A stretch of DNA of 64,000 nt from an uncultured Ruminococcus sp. Lineage in GTDB: Bacteria > Bacillota > Clostridia > Oscillospirales > Ruminococcaceae. Positions 16,546-27,299 of the stretch are shown here, one piece after another. Numbering within the stretch: the stretch's first letter is position 1; the number at the start of each line of letters is the position of its first letter. The stretch covers positions 26,541 to 90,540 of the forward strand of contig CANQWA010000003.1 of NCBI GenBank assembly GCA_947627445.1. The letters are read 5' to 3'. The position numbers and the translations under genes are program-made. The notes beneath the pieces were generated by a model, which saw nothing but the letters and a program-made list of their open reading frames with translations, ran no database searches and was not told the DNA's origin.

Positions 16546-17274
16546 ATGTCATTTTTCCAAAAATTATTCGGAAAAGAAAACACACCCGAAAACGAGACGC
16601 CGGAGCAGCTGTTAGAACTGGCAGATCTGCTGGGCGTTCCGGTGACACCGCTGCCATCGTCTGAACCAGAAGCTTGCTGGAAATCTTATCAGCAGGCGGT
16701 TTTACGTGGAAGGCAGGAGGGCTTTACCCCAATCGTACTGCTGATGGACGATCTGCTGCTGGAAACCATGGAACTGAACGAAATCATAGAATCCCCCCAA
16801 ACATATGACGGAAAGGCATGGCTGGAGCAGAAATATGCCGAGATCGTCGAATGGGTGGGAGAAGAAAATATGCCCTTTGATCCCCCGCAGCAAGAAACAG
16901 CCGGGATGCACCGCTTTATCTCTATGACCATGAACCAAGATGCCAAGGCGGTTCTGGCAGAGATCCCTACCCAAAATCCCTGGGAAGTGATTCGCTGGAT
17001 TCCCTTCGGCGGCTGGAACGAATGCCCCATGCCGGAGGACATGATGCAAGTACTGGAATACTGGTACAAGAAATACGGCGCAACGGTCGGCTGCATCAGC
17101 CATGATACCATGGAACTGGCCGTGCCCAATCCGGTCACAGAATCTGATGCACCAGAGCTGGCAAAAGAACAGTATGCCTTCTGCACGGATATTGTGAATC
17201 AGGGGGTAGGCTCCATCCCAGCGCTGGCAGAGGATCTGAAACAGTCCACCGTCTGGTTTTTCTGGTGGGACTAA
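16546..17274 (+). CDS. DUF4253 family protein
   Basis: This 242-residue protein ends with a DUF4253 domain (about residues 145-242): W...GGWNECP, YWYKKYGATVGCISHDTMEL, ELAKEQYAFCTDIVNQG, and the terminal WFFWWD. The function of the family is unknown; members often occur as SUKH-like immunity or stand-alone proteins. I prefer ATG 16546 because AAAGG lies 9 bases before it; ATG 16537 overlaps the trmO stop. The stop overlaps the next start (TAATG), so it is translationally coupled to the GTPase-NYN gene. Confidence 0.75.
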   Translation: MSFFQKLFGKENTPENETPEQLLELADLLGVPVTPLPSSEPEACWKSYQQAVLRGRQEGFTPIVLLMDDLLLETMELNEIIESPQTYDGKAWLEQKYAEIVEWVGEENMPFDPPQQETAGMHRFISMTMNQDAKAVLAEIPTQNPWEVIRWIPFGGWNECPMPEDMMQVLEYWYKKYGATVGCISHDTMELAVPNPVTESDAPELAKEQYAFCTDIVNQGVGSIPALAEDLKQSTVWFFWWD

Positions 17275-19898
17275 TGGGCAGCGGAACAAAACGTTTGGTC
17301 ATCGGCATCACTGCCCACGTAGATTCTGGAAAAACCACCTTGTCAGAGGCAATGCTCTATACTGCCGGTAAGCTCCGGAAACTGAGACGAGTGGATCATC
17401 AGACGGCATTTCTGGACACCCACCCCATGGAACGTGACCGGGGCATTACCATTTTTGCCCATCCGGCGCTGATGCAGACCGGCGATGCTTCGCTGACCCT
17501 GCTGGATACCCCGGGACATGTGGATTTTTCCGCTGAAACCGAGCGCACCATGCAGGTGCTGGACTATGCCATTCTGGTCATCAGCGGGTCGGATGGGGTG
17601 CAAAGCCATACGGAAACACTGTGGCGGCTGATCAGGCGGTATCAAATCCCGGTGTTTCTCTTTGTCAACAAGATGGATCTGGACGGTGCAGACCAAAACG
17701 CTGTCATGGCGGAGCTCAAACAGCGGCTCAGTGAAGGGTGTACGGATTTTTCCCAGCCGGACACCGAGACATTCTACGAAAATGTCGCACTCCTCAGCGA
17801 CCAGCTGATGGAGACTTATCTGGAGAACGGCAGTATTTCGACAGAAAGCCTCTGCCGCAGCATTGCTGCCGGTGAGATCATTCCCTGTTATTTCGGTTCT
17901 GCCCTGAAACTGGAGGGCATAGAGTTCTTTCTGAAGGGACTGGAGAAATACACGCTGGAACAGCCGGCTGCACCGGCATTCGGGGCAAAGGTGTTCAAAA
18001 TCGCTGCCGATGAAAAGGGCAGCCGTCTGACCTATCTGAAAATTACCGGAGGTACGCTTCGGGTGCGGGACAGTGTGACATATACCGGAACAGACGGTGC
18101 AGCGCTGACGGAAAAAGTCAGTCAGATCCGGTTTTATGACGGTGCAAAATTCCACACAGAGGAAGCAGCCGAACCCGGCATGTTCTGCGCCGTCACCGGG
18201 CTGAGCCGTACCTTTGCCGGACAAGGTCTGGGCGGGGAGACAGATGCCGCAAAGCCCCTTCTCGAACCGGTGATGACCTATGCCGTGCGCTTGCCGGAAA
18301 AGGTTTCCGCCGCAGATGCCATGAAGCAGCTGCTAAAACTCACAGAGGAAGACCCAGCTCTGCACATGGTCTGGAACGAGGCGCTCCAGGAAATCCATGT
18401 GCAGCCGATGGGAGAGGTGCAGCTGGAGATTCTGCAAAAACTGATTGCAGAGCGGTTTGGCTATCATGTGACCTTTGATCAGGGACACATCGCCTATCAA
18501 GAAACGATTGCGGCACCCGTGGAGGGCGTGGGGCATTATGAGCCATTGTGCCATTACGCCGAGGTACACCTGCTGTTAGAGCCGCTTCCTCCAGGGAAGG
18601 GGCTGATATTTGCCTCAGATTGCAGTGAAGATGATCTGGATCGGAACTGGCAGCGGCTAATCCTGACGCATCTGACGGAGAAAACCCATCGGGGCGTGCT
18701 GACAGGTTCGCCGATTACGGATATGCGAATCACTCTGTGTGCCGGAAAAGCCCATCTGAAACATACCGAGGGCGGCGATTTCCGACAGGCAACCTATCGT
18801 GCGGTGCGGTGCGGTCTGCGAAAGGCGAAAAGCGTTCTGTTAGAGCCATGGTATCACTTCGTGCTGGAACTTCCCACAGAGTGTGTGGGGAGAGCCATGA
18901 CGGATATCCAGCAGATGCACGGCAGCTTTTCTGCACCGGAAATCCGGAAGGATCATGCGGTGATATGCGGCAGTGCGCCTGTTTCCGGCATGCACAGCTA
19001 TCACAGAGAAGTCACCGGCTATACCCATGGGACAGGCAGGCTGATCTGCACCGTAAAAGGCTATGCTCCCTGTGAGGATGCGGACCGGGTGATTGCAGAA
19101 ATGGGGTACGACTGCGATGCCGATGTGGAAAACACAGCAGATTCTGTGTTCTGCGCCCACGGCGCCGGATTTGCCGTGAAGTGGAATGAAGTAGAACAGT
19201 ATATGCATCTGCCTTCCTGTCTGAACCCTCCGCCGGAAAAAACAGCAAAGGAGAATATCCCCATGCAGCGCTCCGGCGGCAAAAGCTATGACAGCTTTGC
19301 CGAAGACAAAGAGCTGATGGCAATTTTCGAGCGCACTTACGGAAAGATCCACCGGGATTCCAGGCAGGCATTATACACGCCGAAAGAGGACATTCCGGTA
19401 TACAAGAGCCAAAAAAATCCGTCCTACGATGGGACGGAATATGTCTTGGTGGACGGCTATAACATCATCTTTGCCTGGGACGAGCTGAAAAAGCTGGCGG
19501 AGAACAATCTGGATGCCGCCAGAAGCCGCCTGACCCATATCCTGTGCAATTGCGGTTACCGTCAGTGCCGCCTGATCCTGGTGTTTGACGCATACAAGGT
19601 AAAGGGAAAGCCCCGAGAGGTAGAGCGTTTTCACAACATCGACATTGTCTACACAAAGGAAGCGGAAACAGCGGACGCCTATATCGAAAAGGCTGCCTAT
19701 GCGCTGAGTCGGGACAACCGGGTTCGTGTCGCCACATCAGACGGCATGGAACAGCGAATTATTCTGGGGCGCGGTGCGCTGCGCATTTCGGCAGAGGAAT
19801 TTTTCCGTGAAGTAAAGCAGGCAGAGGAAGCAATCCGGGCATATGCGGCACAGATGAAGCAGGGGCGGAATACACCGCAGATGAAAGCCTTGGAATAA
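17274..19898 (+). CDS. Tet(M)/EF-G-like translational GTPase fused to a C-terminal YacP/Rae1-type NYN nuclease domain
   Basis: This is an 874-residue protein. Residues 1-700 follow ribosomal-protection GTPases: G1 AHVDSGKTT (14-22), DRGITI, DTPGHVDF, NKMD, then EF-G-like domains. Residues 720-860 match the NYN_YacP fold of Bacillus Rae1, a ribosome-associated endonuclease that cuts mRNA at the A site: VLVDGYNIIFAW, LILVFDAYKVKG, IVYTKEAETADAYIEKAA and VATSDGMEQ. The acidic residues expected for metal binding are present. ATG 17274 overlaps the previous stop; GTG 17265 is an alternative. A ribosome-rescue or mRNA-cleavage factor is the likely role, inferred from the two halves. Tetracycline resistance cannot be claimed. 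Confidence 0.85.
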   Translation: MGSGTKRLVIGITAHVDSGKTTLSEAMLYTAGKLRKLRRVDHQTAFLDTHPMERDRGITIFAHPALMQTGDASLTLLDTPGHVDFSAETERTMQVLDYAILVISGSDGVQSHTETLWRLIRRYQIPVFLFVNKMDLDGADQNAVMAELKQRLSEGCTDFSQPDTETFYENVALLSDQLMETYLENGSISTESLCRSIAAGEIIPCYFGSALKLEGIEFFLKGLEKYTLEQPAAPAFGAKVFKIAADEKGSRLTYLKITGGTLRVRDSVTYTGTDGAALTEKVSQIRFYDGAKFHTEEAAEPGMFCAVTGLSRTFAGQGLGGETDAAKPLLEPVMTYAVRLPEKVSAADAMKQLLKLTEEDPALHMVWNEALQEIHVQPMGEVQLEILQKLIAERFGYHVTFDQGHIAYQETIAAPVEGVGHYEPLCHYAEVHLLLEPLPPGKGLIFASDCSEDDLDRNWQRLILTHLTEKTHRGVLTGSPITDMRITLCAGKAHLKHTEGGDFRQATYRAVRCGLRKAKSVLLEPWYHFVLELPTECVGRAMTDIQQMHGSFSAPEIRKDHAVICGSAPVSGMHSYHREVTGYTHGTGRLICTVKGYAPCEDADRVIAEMGYDCDADVENTADSVFCAHGAGFAVKWNEVEQYMHLPSCLNPPPEKTAKENIPMQRSGGKSYDSFAEDKELMAIFERTYGKIHRDSRQALYTPKEDIPVYKSQKNPSYDGTEYVLVDGYNIIFAWDELKKLAENNLDAARSRLTHILCNCGYRQCRLILVFDAYKVKGKPREVERFHNIDIVYTKEAETADAYIEKAAYALSRDNRVRVATSDGMEQRIILGRGALRISAEEFFREVKQAEEAIRAYAAQMKQGRNTPQMKALE

Positions 19899-19918
19899 GA
19901 ACTTGTTCTCACAACCCC

Positions 19919-20356
19919 TCAGGCATACCGGTCACGCTGGATGACAGCCAGTTCATCACAGCGTTCGTTTTCCGGATGACCGGCATGCCCTTTGACCCAG
20001 ATAAAGGTGACCTGATGTGTTTTCAGAAGAGGCAGCAGGCGTTCCCACAAATCCACGTTGAGAGCGGGCTTTTTGTCAGATTTCATCCAGCCCCGTTTCT
20101 GCCAGCCGTAGACCCAGCCCTTCGTGATGCTGTCTACGACATATTTGCTGTCGGTAGTCAGCGTGACCTGACATGGCTCTTTCAGGGCGGACAGTGCAGC
20201 AATAACGCCGGAAAGTTCCATGCGGTTGTTGGTGGTTTCGGCTGCGCCGCCGGAGAGTTCTTTTTCGGCTGACCCATAGCGGAGAATGGCACCCCAGCCC
20301 CCCGGTCCGGGGTTGCCGCTGCATGCGCCATCGGTGAAGATCTGGACGGATTTCAT
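19919..20356 (-). CDS. rnhA: Ribonuclease HI
   Basis: This 145-residue enzyme degrades RNA in RNA-DNA hybrids. The catalytic DEDD residues appear in [39 protein letters not shown] and the C-terminal [11 protein letters not shown]. It also has the basic-loop [17 protein letters not shown] of the E. coli-type enzyme. AAGGAG precedes the ATG. It converges on the GTPase-NYN gene with only 20 bases between, where AGAACTTGTTCT forms a palindrome. Confidence 0.95.
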   Translation of the reverse strand: MKSVQIFTDGACSGNPGPGGWGAILRYGSAEKELSGGAAETTNNRMELSGVIAALSALKEPCQVTLTTDSKYVVDSITKGWVYGWQKRGWMKSDKKPALNVDLWERLLPLLKTHQVTFIWVKGHAGHPENERCDELAVIQRDRYA

Positions 20357-20403
20357 GAGAATGTCTCCTTTTTGGAATGTGGGAACTGGTTCTGAATGAT
20401 ATT

Positions 20404-20432
20404 ATTATACTATAGAACCCTGAAAAAATCAA
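20404..20432 (-). promoter_or_regulatory. Promoter of rnhA
   Basis: The minus strand has TTGATT, 17 bases, then TATAAT. Confidence 0.75.
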
Positions 20433-20513
20433 GTGCTAAAAGTCTGCTTGGCATCTTCAGACCGCCGTCTTCCCGAAATTTTTGTGGATTCCGCACTTTT
20501 TCTTCCCGCAGTG

Positions 20514-20542
20514 TTGACGAATTTGATCTTTTGTGCTATAAT
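20514..20542 (+). promoter_or_regulatory. Promoter of the solute-binding lipoprotein gene
   Basis: TTGACG, 17 bases, TATAAT. GGCAACACGCCC begins three bases after the -10 box. Confidence 0.85.
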
Positions 20543-20585
20543 AAAGGCAACACGCCCAAGTTTCCAAAAGGAGGTTATCCAAGCC

Positions 20586-22052
20586 ATGAAAAAATTAACC
20601 CGCATTCTCGCTGTGCTTTCCGCTCTGGCTATGACCGGCATCGTATTTGCCGGCTGCGGCGACAGCAAAAGCAGCTCTTCTTCAGAATCCTCTTCAGAAG
20701 ATTCCCTGTATAAAGAAAAGGACGATATTGAGGTAAATGCTTCCGCTGTAGACGATCTGATCGCCGGTGATCCGGATATCCAGGGACAGTCCATCTACTG
20801 GCTGAGCTACTACGACCTGAACCCGACCAATAACCAGGACAGAAGCGTTGCACTATCCCTCTTTGAGGACAAGTACGGCGCAAAGGTGGAATATATTTCC
20901 TGTACATCCGAGAATAAGTTCGACACCCTCGCAAGCCGTATTCTGGGCGATGACCCGGTGGATATGTTTGCCTATGAATGGGATGCTGTGCCCAACGGCG
21001 TTACCAAAGATCAGTACCAACCTCTGGACGATTATATCGATCTGGATGACGAGATCTGGGATGATATGTCCGATGTTATCGACATGTTTGCCTATAAAGG
21101 AAAGCACTATGTGGTGCCTTATTGCTTATCAGATCCCCTGCTGATTACATACAGCCGCTCTCTCTGTGAGGAAAATGGTCTGGATGACCCGCTGGAGTTG
21201 TACGAGGACGGTGACTGGGACTGGGATCATTTCATGGATATGATGAAAACCTTTGTCTCTCATGCCGAGGACGGACAAACACGCTATGGCATCAACGGTT
21301 GGTTCGGTCAGGCAATGGTACAATCCACTGGTGAAACCTTTGTGAACTATGACGGCACCACCTTTACCAATAACATCACCAGCCCCAAAATTGAAGAAGC
21401 GGAAGGCGTCATGGAAGAGATCATGAGCCTGAATATGTACGACCCCACCTGGTACGGCTATCTGCCGGAGGACAACTCTGTGCTGTTTTTTGCCATGGCG
21501 GACTGGGCGCTGGGTACATCGAACCTGAAGCATGAACCCGATCCGGAGATCGATGAAGACGGCTATGTGAAGGAAAATGATCTGATGATCGTACCCTTTC
21601 CCAAGGCAAACGATGCAGACGAGTATTATCTGAACTGCAACTTCGGCGCAAAGATGCTGGTAAAGGGTTCTGACAAGGGCGATGCAGTGGCTGCATACAT
21701 CAAGTGCGAGCGTCTGGCAGCCATGATGGACGAATACCAGGAGACTGCCAAGGCAAAGGCGATCATTCCCGAGAAAAATGCTCAGGGCAAGCTGAAATCC
21801 TATGTCACAGAAGAACAGTACGATGCTTTGCAGGAATATAAAGACCCCAGCAACATCACACCAGTATTTGACTTCGGCTATGGCATGGGCAGCAGAATGT
21901 ACGGTGACGGCGAATACACCTATGAGACCAGAGGCGTCATGGACAATCTGACCAGCGCACTGCTCAACGGGGAAAAGGATTCGTGGGCTGTGCTCCGTGA
22001 TGAATGGGCTGCTGTCATCGACGAGGTTCTCAGTGACTTTAACAGCAAGTAA
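20586..22052 (+). CDS. Extracellular solute-binding lipoprotein, sugar ABC-transporter type
   Basis: This is a 488-residue protein. The signal peptide ends in a lipobox (VFAGC, Cys near residue 23), followed by an SSSSSESSSEDS spacer and a family 1-like binding fold. It should bind an oligosaccharide at the cell surface and pass it to an ABC importer. No permease or ATPase gene is adjacent, so it is an orphan that must share a transporter encoded elsewhere. AGGAGG lies 10 bases before ATG 20586. It has a strong promoter and terminator of its own. Its ligand cannot be named, but the neighbouring glycosidases make a plant glycan product plausible. Confidence 0.82.
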   Translation: MKKLTRILAVLSALAMTGIVFAGCGDSKSSSSSESSSEDSLYKEKDDIEVNASAVDDLIAGDPDIQGQSIYWLSYYDLNPTNNQDRSVALSLFEDKYGAKVEYISCTSENKFDTLASRILGDDPVDMFAYEWDAVPNGVTKDQYQPLDDYIDLDDEIWDDMSDVIDMFAYKGKHYVVPYCLSDPLLITYSRSLCEENGLDDPLELYEDGDWDWDHFMDMMKTFVSHAEDGQTRYGINGWFGQAMVQSTGETFVNYDGTTFTNNITSPKIEEAEGVMEEIMSLNMYDPTWYGYLPEDNSVLFFAMADWALGTSNLKHEPDPEIDEDGYVKENDLMIVPFPKANDADEYYLNCNFGAKMLVKGSDKGDAVAAYIKCERLAAMMDEYQETAKAKAIIPEKNAQGKLKSYVTEEQYDALQEYKDPSNITPVFDFGYGMGSRMYGDGEYTYETRGVMDNLTSALLNGEKDSWAVLRDEWAAVIDEVLSDFNSK

Positions 22053-22065
22053 TCCGAAATTTCTT

Positions 22066-22113
22066 GGGCAAACCCGTACAAAGCCGATAGGCGCTCTTTG
22101 TGCGGGTCTGCCC
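22066..22113. repeat. GGCAA-type hairpin repeat (R4)
   Basis: GGGCAAACCCGTACAAAG...CTTTGTGCGGGTCTGCCC lies 13 bases after the lipoprotein stop. Confidence 0.8.
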
Positions 22114-22135
22114 TTAGAATCGCATCACAAAAAAG

Positions 22136-22168
22136 AAAGCACTGCGTGGAGATCATCGCAGTGCTTTT
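22136..22168 (+). terminator. Terminator of the lipoprotein gene
   Basis: AAAGCACTGCG pairs with CGCAGTGCTTT and ends in TTTT. Confidence 0.75.
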
Positions 22169-22201
22169 GGTGTTTCTGGAGAATGGCGGAGAAACAGCTT
22201 C

Positions 22202-22312
22202 TGACACTACTCCTCCAAAATCCGATAGAACATCGGATTTTGGAGGAACGCCTGCTGCGCAGGCACCAATCGGCTTGCCAGACGGACGCCTGCGCATTCG
22301 TGTCAACACACC
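22202..22312. repeat. TGACAC...GTGTCA element (T1)
   Basis: It begins TGACACTAC and ends GTGTCAACACACC. Inside are a 16-bp perfect stem TCCTCCAAAATCCGAT/ATCGGATTTTGGAGGA (22211-22247) and GCCTGCTGCGCAGGC. Its right end abuts the metG stop codon. It has no open reading frame. Confidence 0.8.
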
Positions 22313-24265
22313 TTAGTGAATTTTTGCACCAACTGGCAGAGAATCATCCGGGAAGATGACCCGGACATTGCCGTCCGGTGTATCTGCCGCACAGATCATA
22401 CCGTTGCTCTCCACGCCGCAGAGCGTTGCAGCCTTGAGATTTGCCACCAGCATAATCTTCTTGCCAATCAAATCTTCCGGTGCATACCACGGGGCAATGC
22501 CGGAGACAACTTGTCTGCCGCCCATGCCGTCATCCAGCTGAAGCTTCAGGAGCTTCTTGGATTTCTTGATCTTTTCGCAGGCAACGACCTTTGCCACACG
22601 AAGATCGGTCTGGGCAAATATCTCCATGCCGATCTCTTTTGCCAGAGGCTCGGGGGTATATGCCGGTTCAGCGGATTCTTCTTTGGGCTGTGCGTCCAGG
22701 ATCATCTGGTTCAGGGCTTCGATCTCCTGATCCACATCAATTCTGGGGAAGAGCATGTCTCCCTTCTGAACGGTCACAGCTGCTGAAAGCTTGCCGAAAG
22801 TGTCCATGGTGTCATAGGCAACATCGCTCTCATCTGCACCGATCTGCACCCATACCTTGGGCATGGTCTCCGGCATGAATGCGCTCAGAGGAATGGAGAT
22901 CATGCGAATGGTTTCCAACAAATTGTACAGCACGGTCGCCAGACGGGGCCGATTGGCTTCATCCCGTGCCAGAATCCACGGAGCAGTTTCGTCGATATAT
23001 TTATTGGCACGGGAAACAACCTGAAAAATCTCCGCCAACATCAGATTCAGCTGTGTATTGTCCAGCAGTTTCTCCAGCTTTCCCCGAAGGCTGACAGCTG
23101 CGGCGATCAGCGCATCGTCAAATTCACCGGGCTGACGTTCTTCTGGCAGAGTACCGCCGAAATATTTCTCTGCCATTGCCACGGTACGGGAAACCAGATT
23201 GCCCAGACCGTTTGCCAGATCCGAATTGATGCGGTTTATCATGATCTCGTTGGAGAAAGAACTGTCCGCACCCAGCGCCATTTCCCGGAGAATGTGATAG
23301 CGGATGGCGTCTGCGCCGTAGCGGTCTGCCAGCAGAAACGGATCGACGACGTTGCCCAAGGATTTGGACATTTTCTGTCCGTTGAAAGTGATCCAGCCGT
23401 GAACTGCCAGATGTTTGGGCAGAGGCAGTTCCAGTGCCATGAGCATTGCCGGCCATATGATGGCGTGAAAGCGCATGATATCCTTTGCCACCATATGCAC
23501 ATCTGCGGGCCAGTATGAAGAAAAATCGCTGTAAGTGTTGTTCGCATAGCCCAGGGCGCTGATATAGTTGGACAGGGCATCGATCCAGACATAGACCACA
23601 TGCTTGTCGTCAAATGTCACCGGAATGCCCCATTGGAACGAGGTACGGGACACACACAGATCTTCCAGACCCGGACGGATGAAGTTATTGACCAACTCCA
23701 GGGCACGGTTTTTCGGCTGGAGATAATCGGTTTCCGTCAGCAGCTTTTCGATGCGGTCTGCAAAGGGAGACATTTTCATGAAGTATGCCTCTTCCTTTGC
23801 CTCAGTGACCTCACGGTGACATTCGGGGCAGCAGCCGTTTTCGTCCAGCTGGGATTCTGTCCAGAAGCTCTCACAGGGGGTGCAGTATTTTCCGGTATAT
23901 TCCCCTTTGTAGATATAGCCCTTGTCGTACAGGTCTTTGAAGATCTTCTGTACCGTCTCAATATGATAAGCATCCGTGGTGCGGATATAGCGGTCATAGC
24001 TGACGTTCATGCGCTTCCAGAGTTTTTGGAAAACGGCAACGATCTCGTCGACATATTCCTTAGGGGTAACACCCTTTTCGGCGGCTTTCTGTTCGATTTT
24101 TTGACCATGCTCGTCTGTTCCGGTGAGGAATAGGACATCATAGCCCTGCATTCGCCTCAGCCGTGCAATAGAATCGCAGGCGACTGTGGTATAGCAGTGC
24201 CCGATATGGGGATTTCCCGACGGATAATAGATCGGGGTAGTGATGTAATACGGCTTTTTTGACAT
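22313..24265 (-). CDS. metG: Methionyl-tRNA synthetase
   Basis: This 650-residue class I synthetase charges tRNA-Met. It has the HIGH motif (PHIGHCYTT, near residue 20), a zinc knuckle (CTPCESFW...CCPEC), KMSKS (NGQKMSKSLGN, near 302) and a C-terminal EMAP-II-like tRNA-binding domain (about 545-650, FAQTDLRVAKVV). I start it at 24265, where AAGGAGG precedes ATG AGT AAA AAA. A 45-base leader leaves no room for a T-box. The stop TAA is the first triplet of a GGTGTGTTGACAC repeat end. Confidence 0.96.
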   Translation of the reverse strand: MSKKPYYITTPIYYPSGNPHIGHCYTTVACDSIARLRRMQGYDVLFLTGTDEHGQKIEQKAAEKGVTPKEYVDEIVAVFQKLWKRMNVSYDRYIRTTDAYHIETVQKIFKDLYDKGYIYKGEYTGKYCTPCESFWTESQLDENGCCPECHREVTEAKEEAYFMKMSPFADRIEKLLTETDYLQPKNRALELVNNFIRPGLEDLCVSRTSFQWGIPVTFDDKHVVYVWIDALSNYISALGYANNTYSDFSSYWPADVHMVAKDIMRFHAIIWPAMLMALELPLPKHLAVHGWITFNGQKMSKSLGNVVDPFLLADRYGADAIRYHILREMALGADSSFSNEIMINRINSDLANGLGNLVSRTVAMAEKYFGGTLPEERQPGEFDDALIAAAVSLRGKLEKLLDNTQLNLMLAEIFQVVSRANKYIDETAPWILARDEANRPRLATVLYNLLETIRMISIPLSAFMPETMPKVWVQIGADESDVAYDTMDTFGKLSAAVTVQKGDMLFPRIDVDQEIEALNQMILDAQPKEESAEPAYTPEPLAKEIGMEIFAQTDLRVAKVVACEKIKKSKKLLKLQLDDGMGGRQVVSGIAPWYAPEDLIGKKIMLVANLKAATLCGVESNGMICAADTPDGNVRVIFPDDSLPVGAKIH

Positions 24266-24316
24266 ACAAAGCTCCTCCTTATGCGTGGTTGATGCCCTTG
24301 GACGGGCTGTATTTTT

Positions 24317-24345
24317 ATTATACCATATTTTTGGCGATTTGTCAC
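24317..24345 (-). promoter_or_regulatory. Promoter of metG
   Basis: The minus strand has GTGACA, 17 bases, then TATAAT. The same GTGACA -35 is used by the VanY-type gene. Confidence 0.7.
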
Positions 24346-24423
24346 GGTTTTTTTTGCGAATAAAAATGATGAGAAATTGCAAAAATCTGGGAAAATTTTA
24401 TTATGAATTTTGCATATAAATTA

Positions 24424-24452
24424 TTGACAATTGGATGGAATTATGATATAAT
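24424..24452 (+). promoter_or_regulatory. Consensus promoter of the dockerin-protein gene
   Basis: TTGACA, 17 bases, TATAAT: both boxes are perfect. An AT-rich leader of about 115 bases follows. Confidence 0.9.
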
Positions 24453-24574
24453 AATAATATCATATTGTCCGTTCTATTTTTATCTTTAATGGAGGTGCAT
24501 ACAGAACCGCAAGAAAATTCCCATTCTATTGGATCAACCAAAATTATTGATTTTGACGAAAGGATTGTGATTTT

Positions 24575-27093
<2,519 letters not shown>

Positions 27094-27099
27094 CCTATC

Positions 27100-27145
27100 G
27101 GCAACACCGCACCAAAAACGCCTGGCGGCTTTGCACGGTGTTGCC
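27100..27145. repeat. GGCAA-type hairpin repeat (R5)
   Basis: GGCAACACCGCACC...GCACGGTGTTGCC lies just after the eno stop, with the CGCCTGGCGGCTTTG loop. It may act as the eno terminator or 3' stabiliser. Confidence 0.8.
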
Positions 27146-27236
27146 CATATCATCCAGGTAAAATGAAAGGACAGTGCTTCCATCACTGCCCTTTCTTTTT
27201 TCTTTTGAACAATCCGAAAATCTTGCCGGAAAAAAC

Positions 27237-27265
27237 TTGCTATTTTTTCTGCCGTATGTTATAAT
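27237..27265 (+). promoter_or_regulatory. Promoter of the GH42-GH3 pair
   Basis: TTGCTA, 17 bases, TATAAT. Confidence 0.75.
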
Positions 27266-27299
27266 ATGCTCATATAAACAGGGCAAAGGAGCGATTTTT

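Noticed and set aside
17274..19898. Tetracycline-resistance gene
   Set aside because: The GTPase is only Tet(M)-like, sits in a housekeeping operon and has an extra nuclease domain. Nothing in the sequence supports a resistance claim.
22202..22359. Small ORFs inside the repeat elements
   Set aside because: Similar peptides appear only because the repeat DNA is similar; reading frames are not kept between copies and no ribosome sites precede them.
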